A DNA stretch of 64,000 nt from CADCWK01 sp965218235 (GCA_965218235.1 OZ244596.1:2352835-2416834), one strand, 5' to 3'; shown: positions 33,168 through 41,842, numbered from the stretch's first letter. Notes: a model not told the origin generated them from the sequence alone. Translations and numbers: made by a program.

Positions 33168-34523
33168 ATGACCCCGGACGCACCCACCGCCCGCCCCGCC
33201 CGAATCAAGCCGCGCATCCTCAGTGGCTTCCGCGACTTCCTGCCCGCGCAGATGCTCGTCCGCCAGCACATCATCGGCCTCTTCCGTGACATCTTCGAGC
33301 GGCACGGTTACGAGCCGATCGAGACGCCGGTCCTGGAGCACCTCGATGTCCTGACGGGCAAGGCAGGTGAGAACGAGCGCCTCATGTACGCCTTCACCGA
33401 CCACGGTGACCGCCGCGTCGGGATGCGCTACGACCTGACCGTTCCGCTCGCCCGCGTGCTGGCGATGCATCAGAACGAGATCGTGCTGCCGTTCAAGCGG
33501 TACCACATCGGGCCGGTCTGGCGGGCGGAGAAGTCGCAGCGGGGCCGCTTCCGCGAGTTCTGGCAGTGCGACGCCGACATCGCCGGCTCGACCTCGATGC
33601 TGGCCGATGCCGAGGGCGTCTCGATTCTGACCGAGGCCATCGCCGCCGTTGGGATCTCGAACTTCGTCGTCCGAATCAACCACCGCAACCTGCTCGGAGC
33701 GATCGCCCGGGCGGCCGGAGTCCCGAACGCGAACACCGGTAACATCATCCGCACGATCGACCGGCTCGACAAGATCGGCCCTGACAGGGTCGAGCAGCAG
33801 CTCGCCGCCGAGGGTCTTGACGCGGCCGGTGCGTCGCGCCTGATGTCGCTGATCACCGCCCGTGGCAACCCGGACGCCGTGCTGTCAGACGTCGTCCAGC
33901 AGATCGGCGAGAGCGACGGGGTCCGGGAGGCAACCCGTGATCTCTCTCGCCTGTTCTCCAGCCTCGCGAGTCTTGGTGTGCCGGCGAGCCGGGCAATCCT
34001 CGACCTCTCGCTGGCTCGGGGGCTGGATTACTACACCGGCCCGGTCGTCGAGGCGACCGTCGAGCAGCCGGCGGTCGGATCGATCGCCGGCGGCGGCCGC
34101 TACGATGGGCTCGTCGGCTCGTTCTCGTCCCGCCCGATGCCGGCGACCGGCGTCTCGCTCGGGATCGAGCGGATCATCGAGGTCGTCTCGGAGTTCGGCC
34201 TGCTCACGGTCCCCGGCACGTCCGCCCAGGTCTTCGTCGCGGGTTTCCGGGATGACATTGCCGGGGCAGCGCAACTTGCCACTCGTCTCCGCTCAGCCAG
34301 TTTCCGTACCGACCTTTCACTGCTGTCTGAACGAAGTCTCGGCGATCAGTTCCGGTACGCCGGCCGGAAGGGCATCCCGTTCGCCGTCTTCCAGGGATCC
34401 GAGGAGCGCGCCGCGGCGACGGTCATCGTTAAGGATCTCGTCACCGGCGACCAGACGATAGTCCCGGACGACCAACTCGAAGCCACGCTGTGTGAGCGGT
34501 TGGCCCCATCCACCCAGGAGTAA
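33168..34523 (+). CDS. hisS: Histidine--tRNA ligase
   Basis: This 451-residue class II synthetase charges tRNA-His. It has GFRDFLPAQM near the N-terminus, motif 1 around ERHGYEPIETPVLEHLD, then GMRYDLTVPLAR, motif 2 KRYHIGPVWRAEKSQRGRFR with FWQCDAD, the HisA-type motif LARGLDYYTGPVVEA, and motif 3 TGVSLGIERI. A C-terminal anticodon-binding domain (about 350-445) follows. AAGGA precedes the ATG. It lies between the Mo-cofactor gene and the PIG-L deacetylase, with a nine-base gap to the latter. No tRNA-His gene is in the window. Confidence 0.96.
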   Translation: MTPDAPTARPARIKPRILSGFRDFLPAQMLVRQHIIGLFRDIFERHGYEPIETPVLEHLDVLTGKAGENERLMYAFTDHGDRRVGMRYDLTVPLARVLAMHQNEIVLPFKRYHIGPVWRAEKSQRGRFREFWQCDADIAGSTSMLADAEGVSILTEAIAAVGISNFVVRINHRNLLGAIARAAGVPNANTGNIIRTIDRLDKIGPDRVEQQLAAEGLDAAGASRLMSLITARGNPDAVLSDVVQQIGESDGVREATRDLSRLFSSLASLGVPASRAILDLSLARGLDYYTGPVVEATVEQPAVGSIAGGGRYDGLVGSFSSRPMPATGVSLGIERIIEVVSEFGLLTVPGTSAQVFVAGFRDDIAGAAQLATRLRSASFRTDLSLLSERSLGDQFRYAGRKGIPFAVFQGSEERAAATVIVKDLVTGDQTIVPDDQLEATLCERLAPSTQE

Positions 34524-34532
34524 CAGCCACCT

Positions 34533-35234
34533 ATGTCGGAGCAGGTCGAGGAGTTTCAGACGTATATGGTCATCGTCGCGCACCCGGACGATGCCGAGTT
34601 CGGCGCCGCGGGGACGATGGCGACGCTGACGCAGGCGGGGAAGAAGGTCGTGATCGTCCAGGTTACCAGCGGCGACAAGGGCAGCGGTGACCCGGACGAC
34701 GCCCCACACGCCGTTGCCGCACGGCGCGAGGCCGAGGAGCGCGAGGCTGCCCGCCGGCTCGGCGTCGCCGAGGTCGTGTTCCTCCGCGAGACCGACTCCG
34801 AAGTGTTGCCGGACGTCAAACTTCGCGAAAAGGTCGTTCGCCTGATACGGACCCACAAGCCCGATGTCGTCATCACGCACGACGCTTTCCGACCCTATGC
34901 CCTCCACCCGGACCACCGGGCGGTCGGTCTCGTCACGACCGACTCCTGTTACCCGGCGGCCCGCGACCCGCTCAACTATCCGCAGCACCTTCGTGATGGT
35001 CTCGAGACGCACAAGACCGCCGAGCTCTGGTACTTCGGTGCCGAGGTGCCTGACCGGTACATCGACATAACGGATTCCTTCGAGATGAAGGTTCAGGCGC
35101 TGCTGGCCCACGTCTCACAGGTCGGGGAGGAAGGACCGTTTCGTGAGCGGCTCCGGGAGCGGGCGGCCGAGGTCGCGGAGGGTCAGGATTTCGAGCTGGC
35201 GGAGGCGTTCAAGGCGGTCGTGTTCCGGCGGTAG
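34533..35234 (+). CDS. PIG-L / LmbE family deacetylase
   Basis: This 233-residue enzyme has the zinc-binding motif IVAHPDDAEFGAAGT (H17, D19, D20) and the second histidine in ALHPDHRAVGLV, features of the PIG-L/LmbE family that deacetylates N-acetylglucosamine-linked compounds. Possible substrates include precursors of low-molecular-weight thiols such as bacillithiol or mycothiol, or other GlcNAc conjugates; none can be chosen from context. It starts nine bases after hisS and ends at a 20-bp palindrome. Confidence 0.88.
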   Translation: MSEQVEEFQTYMVIVAHPDDAEFGAAGTMATLTQAGKKVVIVQVTSGDKGSGDPDDAPHAVAARREAEEREAARRLGVAEVVFLRETDSEVLPDVKLREKVVRLIRTHKPDVVITHDAFRPYALHPDHRAVGLVTTDSCYPAARDPLNYPQHLRDGLETHKTAELWYFGAEVPDRYIDITDSFEMKVQALLAHVSQVGEEGPFRERLRERAAEVAEGQDFELAEAFKAVVFRR

Positions 35235-35235
35235 G

Positions 35236-35255
35236 TGCCACCCCGCGGGGTGGCA
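35236..35255 (+). terminator. Perfect 20-bp palindrome after the PIG-L gene
   Basis: TGCCACCCCG followed by its exact complement CGGGGTGGCA, one base after the stop codon. There is no T-run, so it is a possible Rho-independent-like terminator or a protein-binding palindrome. Confidence 0.5.
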
Positions 35256-35456
35256 GGCCTACTACGGCAGCGAAGCGCGCCGGGCTCGGGAGCGAGTCGC
35301 AGCGTCTCGTACAGCTTGTTCGATTCGCTTGAGCCACACCGGGGATCCGCTACCATCCCGCTCCTGGAGGCACAGGAAACGAAACCGGACACGTCCTGAG
35401 ACGGCTCGCTTCGCCGCCCTCAGGTCTGGGCGAGACGGACGAGGGAGGCTACCAGC

Positions 35457-36716
35457 ATGACAGTCGCGTCGGCGGCAAACGGAGATCAGCACGAGGATCG
35501 GCTGGCGGCCCTCGCCATCGAAGTCCTCGCGATCGGTCGCCGCTCCTGGGGAGCATCCTGGAGCCCGATACGGCGCGTCGTCGCGCCGGGCCGAATCGAG
35601 CTGCTTGGCAATCATCTCGACTACAACGGCGGGAAGGTTTTGGCGGCGGCGATCGATCGCTACATCGTGCTGCTTGGCGGAGAGGGTTCCACGGAGAACC
35701 AGATCGCGATCAGCTACGCCGACCCGTCTTCGGGGGCGCACTTCGACGAAACGCTGAACCCCGCATCCCTCACCGGGTGGCAACGGCCATCACCACCACA
35801 GTCGCCAACCGACTACGTGAGCGGAGCGATCGCGGCGCTACTGGATGCCGCGAAGCCGATCCAGACGTCGTTTCGGATCGCCTTCGGTGGCAACCTTCCG
35901 GTTGGCCTTGGGGTGAGTTCCTCAGCGGCGCTGTCCGTGGGCCTGGTCATGATGCTGGCTCAGGAGAGGCTTGCGCCCCGGGAATCCATCCTGCTCGCTC
36001 AGGCGGCGGAGAACCGGGCGGGCGTCGGTTCCGGCACGATGGATCAGGCCGCGTCCGTGGCCGGCGGCGTGATTCGCTACGACGCCGCGGCGGTCGGGTT
36101 CGAGCGGCTCGATCCGGATCTCGGGGACCTCGCGTTCGTCGTGATTACGTCGGGCGTCGTTCACCGACTGGGTGAGTCGGCTTACCCAACCCGGGTCCGC
36201 GAGATGGCCGAGCTGCTGAAGATTGCCCAACGGGAACTCGGTGACGCCGCACCGGAGCATGTCGCTGAACTGACCGCCGAGCAGATCGGGACACTGTCAG
36301 GATCGGGAATGCTCAACGCCACCATGCGTGGGCGGTCGGCTCACATCCTGACCGAGGTCGAGCGCGTCGACCAGGGCTACGACGCACTCAGAGCTGCTGA
36401 CTGGGTACGTTTCGGCGAGCTCATGACGGCGTCCGGCCGGTCCTCGGCGACGGCCTACGACATCAGCCATCCGCAGGTCGAGGAGCTTGTCGCGGACGTC
36501 GTCCAGTCCGACGCGGTCCTGGGCGCACGGATGATGGGCGGTGGCGGCGGTGGCAGCGTGCTGGCTCTCGTTGACCGGAGCGAGGTTCAGAACCTGGCGG
36601 CTCGCCTGGATGCCGGCTACTTCGCCCGTTACCAGCTCCTCGGGCATTCGGACCGTGTCCTTGTCTGCCGCTTCTCGGAGGGTGCCCGGATCAGCCCGCT
36701 ATCCGCGACCAGTTAG
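35457..36716 (+). CDS. galK: Galactokinase (GHMP kinase)
   Basis: This 419-residue GHMP kinase phosphorylates a sugar at C1, most likely galactose. It has the galactokinase signature APGRIELLGNHLDYNGG (the usual GRxNLIGEHTDY in variant form), the ATP loop PVGLGVSSSAALSVGL, the catalytic Asp region AGVGSGTMDQAASVAGG, and the third GHMP motif MMGGGGGGSVLALV. The variant signature leaves a related sugar kinase possible. GGGAGG precedes the ATG. No galT, galE or regulator lies beside it. It overlaps the convergent gene at 36713 by four bases. Confidence 0.85.
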   Translation: MTVASAANGDQHEDRLAALAIEVLAIGRRSWGASWSPIRRVVAPGRIELLGNHLDYNGGKVLAAAIDRYIVLLGGEGSTENQIAISYADPSSGAHFDETLNPASLTGWQRPSPPQSPTDYVSGAIAALLDAAKPIQTSFRIAFGGNLPVGLGVSSSAALSVGLVMMLAQERLAPRESILLAQAAENRAGVGSGTMDQAASVAGGVIRYDAAAVGFERLDPDLGDLAFVVITSGVVHRLGESAYPTRVREMAELLKIAQRELGDAAPEHVAELTAEQIGTLSGSGMLNATMRGRSAHILTEVERVDQGYDALRAADWVRFGELMTASGRSSATAYDISHPQVEELVADVVQSDAVLGARMMGGGGGGSVLALVDRSEVQNLAARLDAGYFARYQLLGHSDRVLVCRFSEGARISPLSATS

Positions 36717-37081
36717 TCTCCGTACGTCTCGGACATCGGGAAGCCGGAGGCGACGTCAGTGCCCAGAACGCAGGCGAATGCGCGCTTTGGTTTGCGGCGG
36801 ATATCCCGCAGCCCGCGGGAGCGGTTCCGGTAGGCTGTTGTCAGACAGCCGCCGGACTCACTGTCGAAGACGAGGACCGTCCCCTCCAGCCGGCGGATAT
36901 CGTCGTTCCGCAGGTCGTTCTTTGGAATGTCGCGCCATCCAAGATGCACGAATCGCGCATGTCCGGTGTACGTGACGGTTCCATGGGCGATGACATAGGC
37001 CGCGTCGTCGAGGCTGATATTCCGCTGTGCCAGCCGGCGATTGGCGTGTCGAGTGACGGTAGCGAGGGAGACGGCGACCAT
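36713..37081 (-). CDS. Small hypothetical protein (DUF4258/RelE-like N-terminal pattern)
   Basis: This 122-residue protein has an N-terminal half, TRHANRRLAQRNISLDDAAY followed by VIAHG, resembling small DUF4258 or BrnT/RelE-like folds (H-A-x-x-R-x-x-x-R-x-I). The next segment is beta-rich with many basic residues. The gene is well supported: GGAGG six bases before the ATG and a canonical promoter at 37157-37185. The toxin-like resemblance is weak and no antitoxin-like partner is visible; the neighbouring genes are galK and a dehydrogenase. Function is unknown. Confidence 0.68.
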   Translation of the reverse strand: MVAVSLATVTRHANRRLAQRNISLDDAAYVIAHGTVTYTGHARFVHLGWRDIPKNDLRNDDIRRLEGTVLVFDSESGGCLTTAYRNRSRGLRDIRRKPKRAFACVLGTDVASGFPMSETYGD

Positions 37082-37156
37082 TCAGCACCTCCGGGCATCG
37101 AGGGCGGATCGCGGGCCAGAATCGACAGGGGTCCGCGGCGGACAGCGGGTGAAGAG

Positions 37157-37185
37157 AGCGTACGTTCACATTGATAAAGAATCAA
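37157..37185 (-). promoter_or_regulatory. Sigma-70-like promoter for the small hypothetical gene
   Basis: The minus strand reads TTGATT (37180-37185), a 17-base spacer, then TACGCT (37157-37162), 76 bases upstream of the ATG at 37081. It is the best -35/-10 pair seen in the window. Confidence 0.6.
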
Positions 37186-37412
37186 GGTCTGCTGAATGGC
37201 GCATCTGTCCCATCCATTGGTCCTTTCGGACCGAACTCACAATTTGGCTGCCCTGATATGGTGCCTTCGCTCAGACGTGAGGGCGTTCGGGCCGTCCAAC
37301 GAACGAGCGACATTCTACCGCCAATTTGCTGACTAGCCGGTGACGAGCCCGGGCCATCCATAACTCATCGACTGACTCAGTGACTTATCGACTGACGCAT
37401 CCACACGACCGG

Positions 37413-37468
37413 ACAGGACAACACCCCGGTAGCTGGCGGACTCGCCGCAGGCCGGGGTGTTGTCCTGT
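37413..37468 (-). terminator. Long hairpin, 17-bp perfect stem
   Basis: The left arm 37413-37429 and the right arm 37452-37468 are perfect complements (ACAGGACAACACCCCGG and its reverse complement). The 22-base loop can itself fold as GGCG-GACT-CGCC. It lies 24 bases past the stop of the 2-hydroxyacid dehydrogenase, as a terminator would, but has no T-run on either side. Confidence 0.6.
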
Positions 37469-37491
37469 GTCGCGACGCGATCCGGGGGCCG

Positions 37492-38508
37492 CTAGTAACC
37501 CGCTGCCGGGTCGACGACGTTGATCGGCTCGCGGCCTTCCCGGAGGCGCTGAAGGATGTCGCCGAACAGGCCCAGTGCACGCTCGCCGTACTTCGGGGTG
37601 CTACCCGACGTATGCGCGGTGATGATGACGTTGGGCATGTCCCAGAGCGGTGAGTCACCGGGGAGCGGCTCCGGCGTCGTCACGTCCAGGCCAGCGCCGC
37701 CGAGGTGTCCTGATCGCAGCGCGGCGATGAGTGCATCCTGGTCGACGATGCCGCCCCGGCCGATGTTGAAGAAGTGGGCGCCTGGCTTCATCGCGGCGAT
37801 GACGTCGGCGCTGAAGAGACCTTTCGTGTCCGGCGTCATCGGCAGGCAGATGACGACGTGATCGGCGTCGCCGAGGAGCGCCTTCATCTTGTCGAACGAG
37901 ACCTGCTCGTCGATGTCCGGAACCGCCTCCCTGGTCGGGTGGCGTCGGACGCCCACCGTCTCCATGCCGAACGCCTTGGCCCGACGGGCGACGGCGGAGC
38001 CGATCGCGCCGGTCCCCACGATGATCAGCTTCTGCCCCTCGAGCTCGAAGACGTGCTCATCGAATGTATCGTTGTCGCGCCAGGTGTGCCGCTGCTGGGA
38101 CCCGAAGAGCGAGGGGAGTTGGCGGGCAAAGGCGAGCATCATGGCGAAGACGTGCTCGGCGATGTTCGTCGCGTGGACGCCGCTGGAGTTGGTGAGGAGG
38201 AGCCCACGTTCGGCGATGCCGGCACTCAGCCACTGCTCGACGCCGGCCGAGAGCGAATGGACCCACTTCAACTGTGGAGCCTGGTCGAGCTGCTCGGCCG
38301 AAAGGCGGAAGCCGGTGTAGGCATCGGCGTCGGCAAGCTGCGCCGCGACCTTGTCGGCGTCGGGCTCCAGCACGACATCGATATCCGGGAAGCGCTGCCT
38401 GACGGACTCGGCGGCGTTCCCCCAGAGATTGACGCCGATTACCACTTTGTTGATTGTCATGGGTCTGCCGCCAGGCGACGCGCTGGCGGTCTCGGAAGTG
38501 GCGGTCAT
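37492..38508 (-). CDS. D-2-hydroxyacid dehydrogenase family protein
   Basis: This 338-residue NAD(P)-dependent enzyme has the substrate domain split around a Rossmann domain: LIIVGTGAIGSAVARRAKAFG, then the catalytic Arg in FNIGRGGIVDQDAL, Glu in LDVTTPEPLPGDSPLW and His in ITAHTSGSTPKYGERAL. The substrate is not evident; a glyoxylate/hydroxypyruvate or other 2-oxoacid is likely for this short form. The ATG at 38508 has GGAG eight bases upstream; the next in-frame ATG at 38460 is possible. A possible extended -10 at 38553-38561 fits the 38508 start. Confidence 0.88.
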   Translation of the reverse strand: MTATSETASASPGGRPMTINKVVIGVNLWGNAAESVRQRFPDIDVVLEPDADKVAAQLADADAYTGFRLSAEQLDQAPQLKWVHSLSAGVEQWLSAGIAERGLLLTNSSGVHATNIAEHVFAMMLAFARQLPSLFGSQQRHTWRDNDTFDEHVFELEGQKLIIVGTGAIGSAVARRAKAFGMETVGVRRHPTREAVPDIDEQVSFDKMKALLGDADHVVICLPMTPDTKGLFSADVIAAMKPGAHFFNIGRGGIVDQDALIAALRSGHLGGAGLDVTTPEPLPGDSPLWDMPNVIITAHTSGSTPKYGERALGLFGDILQRLREGREPINVVDPAAGY

Positions 38509-38552
38509 CGGTTGGTCTCCAGCCTCATCGAATCCGGTCGGGAACGCCCCGG

Positions 38553-38561
38553 AGCATAGCA
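38553..38561 (-). promoter_or_regulatory. Extended -10 candidate for the hydroxyacid dehydrogenase
   Basis: The minus strand reads TGCTATGCT, 45 bases upstream of the ATG at 38508. Confidence 0.45.
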
Positions 38562-38632
38562 GCGTCCAGACCGGAACGGGGCCTGGACGCTGGACGATTC
38601 GACCAGTTACCCGGATGTCGAGACCGGCTTGC

Positions 38633-39691
38633 TCAGCCGCCGATCTGGGACATCCCGCGGACCGTGTTGCGGTCCCCGTCCGCAATGCCGTGGCCCCAGG
38701 GCTTTCGCCAGACGCCGCCGCGGATCGTGTCGATCACCTCGGCGTCCGTGGCGCCGGCCCGCATCATGTCGCGCAGATCGACTTCGTCGCCGCGCAGGAG
38801 GCAGAGCCGGAGCTTGCCGTCGGCCGTCAGGCGGATCCGGTTGCAGGCGGCGCAGAATGGCTCGGAGATGGGCGAGATGAAACCGATCGTGCCGGCAGCG
38901 CCATTGATCCGGAACAGGCGGGCCGGGTCGGCGGCGTCGGCCTCGACCGGTTCGAGCGGACCGAACCGCTCCTCGAGCCGGGCCTGGGTCTGCTCGGAGG
39001 TGACGAGCCCCTCGTCGTGAACCTCGCCGACACCCTCCAGCGGCATGATCTCCAGGAACCGGACCTGCCAGGGCCGGTCGAGGGTCAGTTCAGCCATCGG
39101 GACGACGTCGTGCTCGTTCTGGTCCTTCACGACCACCGTGTTGAGTTTGATCGGGGTGAGCCCGGCCCCGGCCGCGGCCTCGATGCCCTTCCAGACGAGA
39201 TCGAGCCGGCCGCCGCGGGTCATGAACCGGAATCGGACCGGGTCAAGCGTGTCGATGCTGATGTTGACCCGCGCCAGACCAGCGTCGGCCAGCGGCTGGG
39301 CCAGCTTGCCGAGGAGCAGGGCGTTGGTTGTCATCGAGATCTCGTCGACGCCGGGCATCGCCTTCATCGCCCGGACCAGATCGACGAGGTGCGGACGCAC
39401 CGTTGGCTCACCCCCGGTCAGCCGGAACTTGCGAAAGCCGACGGCAGCGCTGAGCCGGACCGCCCGGAGGAGCTCGTCGTCGGTCAGGCTCTCATCTCGG
39501 GGCTGGAACACCATGCCGTTGGCGGGCATGCAGTAGAGGCAGCGGAAGTTGCAGCGATCGGTCAGCGAGATCCGGAGGTAGGTCATCGCTCGGCCGTACT
39601 GATCCTTGACAGGGGTCTGGAGGCGCTCCTGATAGGGGATCAGACGGAGCGGACTCGTCGTGAACTGCTGATCGGTCATCTGCTCTGCCAT
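38633..39691 (-). CDS. moaA: GTP 3',8-cyclase MoaA
   Basis: This 352-residue radical SAM enzyme starts molybdenum cofactor synthesis from GTP. The SAM cluster motif is CNFRCLYC (C47, C51, C54), followed by FRLTGGEPTVRPHL. The second cluster cysteines are FCAACNRIRLTADGKLRLCL, and the protein ends in Gly-Gly (SQIGG), the tail needed for MoaA function. The ATG at 39691 (MAEQMTDQQF) is preferred; a second ATG four codons later and an open frame to 39775 are alternatives. It pairs functionally with the mog/moaB gene at 32552; moaC, moaD and moaE are not in the window. Confidence 0.95.
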   Translation of the reverse strand: MAEQMTDQQFTTSPLRLIPYQERLQTPVKDQYGRAMTYLRISLTDRCNFRCLYCMPANGMVFQPRDESLTDDELLRAVRLSAAVGFRKFRLTGGEPTVRPHLVDLVRAMKAMPGVDEISMTTNALLLGKLAQPLADAGLARVNISIDTLDPVRFRFMTRGGRLDLVWKGIEAAAGAGLTPIKLNTVVVKDQNEHDVVPMAELTLDRPWQVRFLEIMPLEGVGEVHDEGLVTSEQTQARLEERFGPLEPVEADAADPARLFRINGAAGTIGFISPISEPFCAACNRIRLTADGKLRLCLLRGDEVDLRDMMRAGATDAEVIDTIRGGVWRKPWGHGIADGDRNTVRGMSQIGG

Positions 39692-39789
39692 TGGGCCCGC
39701 CTTGCGTGATCGCCGTCCAGGTCGAAACGTGGTCGCAATCCGGCGAGCTGCCACCGGTCGGACCAGTTCAACCATTGAGTATTCGGGAA

Positions 39790-41154
39790 TTATCGCACGT
39801 TCGTGGCTGTCGTTCCGTCTGCGACGCGACCCGGCAGCAGCGACGAGGAGTGCTCGCGAGTCGATTGCTCGACGTCAGGGGTTGCGTCTACGTCGGAACT
39901 GACATCCCTGATCGTCGTCCGGCCGAGACTCGGTACGAGCACGTTGGCCGCGACAACGGTCACGAGGACGCCGATTCCGCCGATGACTAGGGCCGGTCCG
40001 GCACCCATGAGCGAAGCCATCGCGCCGGCCCGGGCATCGCCAAGTTGCGGTCCACCGGAGGCGAAGGTGCTGTGCGCCGCCGCGATCCGTCCCCGGAGAG
40101 CGTCGGGCGTGACGAGGTTCCGGACGGTGTGCCGCAGCGCCATGCTGACGGCGTCGGCCGCTCCGGAGATCGCCAGACAGAGGACGGCGACGACAAGCGA
40201 CGTACTCAAACCGAAGGCAATGATGGCGATGCCGAAGACGCCGACCGCGATCAGAACCCCACGGCCGGGCCGGTCGAACGACGGCAGAGCGCTGACCACG
40301 ATGCTGCCGATCAACGCTCCGGCGGCGATCGATGAGTTAAGGATACCAAGACCGTCAGCGCCGAGACCGAGACGATCGACGGCGACGATCGGGAGTAGCA
40401 CGGTCGTCGCGCCGAAGAAGGTTGCGAAGAAGTCGACCGACATGACACTGAGCAGGACCGGCGACCGGCGGAGGAAGGCGAGCCCTTCGAGCGCCGCCGT
40501 CCAGGTTCCACCGACCGTGCGGGTAACCACAGACGTGGTCTGGATACTGATCAGGAAGCTGATGGCGACGACGAAGCCGGCCGCGTCGACGGTGAACGCG
40601 GTTGGCGTCCCGAAGGCGGCGATGACGAAGCCGGCCAGCGCCGGTCCCGCGATCGACGCGGTCTGCCCGGACATGATGTTGACCGACATCGCGTCGGCCA
40701 TCTCACCCTTCGGGACCAGCGCCGGGATCAGGGCCGATCGGGCCGGCTGAGCGACGCAGTCGATCAGGGCCGCAGTCGCGGCGAGGACGTAGATCACCGG
40801 CAAGGTGACGCTGTCCGTCCAGGCAAGGACGGCGAGACTGGAACTGGTTCCCATCAATAGAACCTGCGACACGATCAGCGTGGTGCGACGGTCGTACCGA
40901 TCGGCAATCACCCCCCCGAACAGCCCAAAGACCAGGATCGGGGCGAACCGGACCAGGCTCAGCAGACCGAGGGCGACGCCGGAGCCAGTCAGCTCGTAGA
41001 TCCACCAGATGACGGCGAGGAACTGGAACCGGGCTCCGAGGGAGCTGATCGAGGTGGCGATCAGCAGCTGCCGGTAGTCCCGATGACGCAGGACATGGAA
41101 GGCGGCCCGCCGCCCACCGGTCACGACGGATCGTTGACGTCTCCAGGGATTCAT
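39790..41154 (-). CDS. MFS exporter, EntS/MFS_3-like
   Basis: This 454-residue protein has about twelve membrane helices. The features FHVLRHRDYRQLLIATSISS, FGLFGGVIADRYDRR (motif A) and CVAQPARSALIPALVPKGEM are typical of the MFS_3 group that includes enterobactin exporter EntS and macrolide efflux proteins. The C-terminal ~40 residues are polar and probably cytoplasmic. The substrate is unknown. It is divergent from the dUTPase gene, with two extended -10 elements side by side between them. moaA follows on the same strand after about 100 bases. Confidence 0.85.
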   Translation of the reverse strand: MNPWRRQRSVVTGGRRAAFHVLRHRDYRQLLIATSISSLGARFQFLAVIWWIYELTGSGVALGLLSLVRFAPILVFGLFGGVIADRYDRRTTLIVSQVLLMGTSSSLAVLAWTDSVTLPVIYVLAATAALIDCVAQPARSALIPALVPKGEMADAMSVNIMSGQTASIAGPALAGFVIAAFGTPTAFTVDAAGFVVAISFLISIQTTSVVTRTVGGTWTAALEGLAFLRRSPVLLSVMSVDFFATFFGATTVLLPIVAVDRLGLGADGLGILNSSIAAGALIGSIVVSALPSFDRPGRGVLIAVGVFGIAIIAFGLSTSLVVAVLCLAISGAADAVSMALRHTVRNLVTPDALRGRIAAAHSTFASGGPQLGDARAGAMASLMGAGPALVIGGIGVLVTVVAANVLVPSLGRTTIRDVSSDVDATPDVEQSTREHSSSLLPGRVADGTTATNVR

Positions 41155-41214
41155 CGTGCCTCGGTCTGACGCTGACTCGGATTCGCTCGGGACGATCGCC
41201 CTGGCTGGACGGAT

Positions 41215-41223
41215 AGTCTAGCA
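41215..41223 (-). promoter_or_regulatory. Extended -10 candidate for the MFS exporter
   Basis: The minus strand reads TGCTAGACT, 61 bases upstream of the ATG at 41154, one base from the divergent plus-strand element. Confidence 0.5.
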
Positions 41224-41224
41224 G

Positions 41225-41233
41225 TGGTACGCT
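41225..41233 (+). promoter_or_regulatory. Extended -10 candidate for the dUTPase gene
   Basis: TGGTACGCT lies 51 bases upstream of the ATG at 41285. TGGACG (41206-41211) is a partial -35 at a 16-base spacing. Confidence 0.5.
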
Positions 41234-41284
41234 ATCGGACCGATCCGGCGATCAGCCGTCCAAGTCATGGACGAGGTACCCGCG

Positions 41285-41842
41285 ATGAGAGCAGACCCGA
41301 GTTCTGGACCCAATCGGGGAGCCTGGAGTGGTGAGCGGATCCGGCGGGCGATCGAGCAGGATCTGCCGCTGATCGAAGGCTTTCGCGACCTCGGCGAGCA
41401 GATTCAGCCCAACGGGTTCGATCTCACCCTGGGCTCCCTCAACCGGCTCGTCGGCGCTGGCGTCCTGCCGGCCGACTCCGCCGGGCGGGTCCTCCCCGAA
41501 CTGGAGCCCGTCGACCTTCCAAGCGGCGAGGTCGTCCACCTCGAACCGGGCCCGTACCAGATCGGCTTCAATGAGACGGTCCGGATGCCGCACGACGCGA
41601 TGGCACTTGGCCGCGCCCGGTCGTCCCTCAACCGATCCGGCGTGACGATCCACACCGCGGTCTGGGACGCTGGCTATATCGGCCGCTCGACGGCGCTGCT
41701 GTCGGTTCTCAATCCGGCCGGGTTCGCCATCGGCCTGAATGCGCGGGTGCTTCAACTGGTCTTCTTCGACCTTTCCGAACAGGTTGCCGCCGGATACAGT
41801 GGTCGGTATCAGTTCGAAGGGATGTCGACGCAGGGGACCTAA
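41285..41842 (+). CDS. dUTP diphosphatase of the dCTP-deaminase-like family
   Basis: This 185-residue protein has the trimeric dUTPase/Dcd fold: IQPNGFDLTLGS, GRARSSLNRSGVTIHTAVWD then AGYIGRSTALLSVLNP, and the final VLQLVFFDLSEQ ... YSGRYQFEG. In dCTP deaminase the position after the glycine-rich turn reads TLELxN with a catalytic Glu; here it reads ALLSVLN, as I recall from archaeal-type dUTPases of this family. Removal of dUTP is therefore more likely than deamination of dCTP. The ATG at 41285 has GAGG eight bases upstream; one at 41267 has no ribosome site. Confidence 0.8.
   Translation: MRADPSSGPNRGAWSGERIRRAIEQDLPLIEGFRDLGEQIQPNGFDLTLGSLNRLVGAGVLPADSAGRVLPELEPVDLPSGEVVHLEPGPYQIGFNETVRMPHDAMALGRARSSLNRSGVTIHTAVWDAGYIGRSTALLSVLNPAGFAIGLNARVLQLVFFDLSEQVAAGYSGRYQFEGMSTQGT

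Larger units (their letters stand above)
37082..37491. other. Intergenic region with a promoter and a long inverted repeat
   Basis: This 410-base gap holds the promoter above, two copies of ATCGACTGAC about 20 bases apart near 37370-37395, and the long hairpin at 37413-37468. No gene is supported. Confidence 0.5.

Noticed and set aside
41267..41842. Call as dCTP deaminase (Dcd)
   Set aside because: The catalytic Glu segment of Dcd is not conserved; the dUTPase branch fits better.
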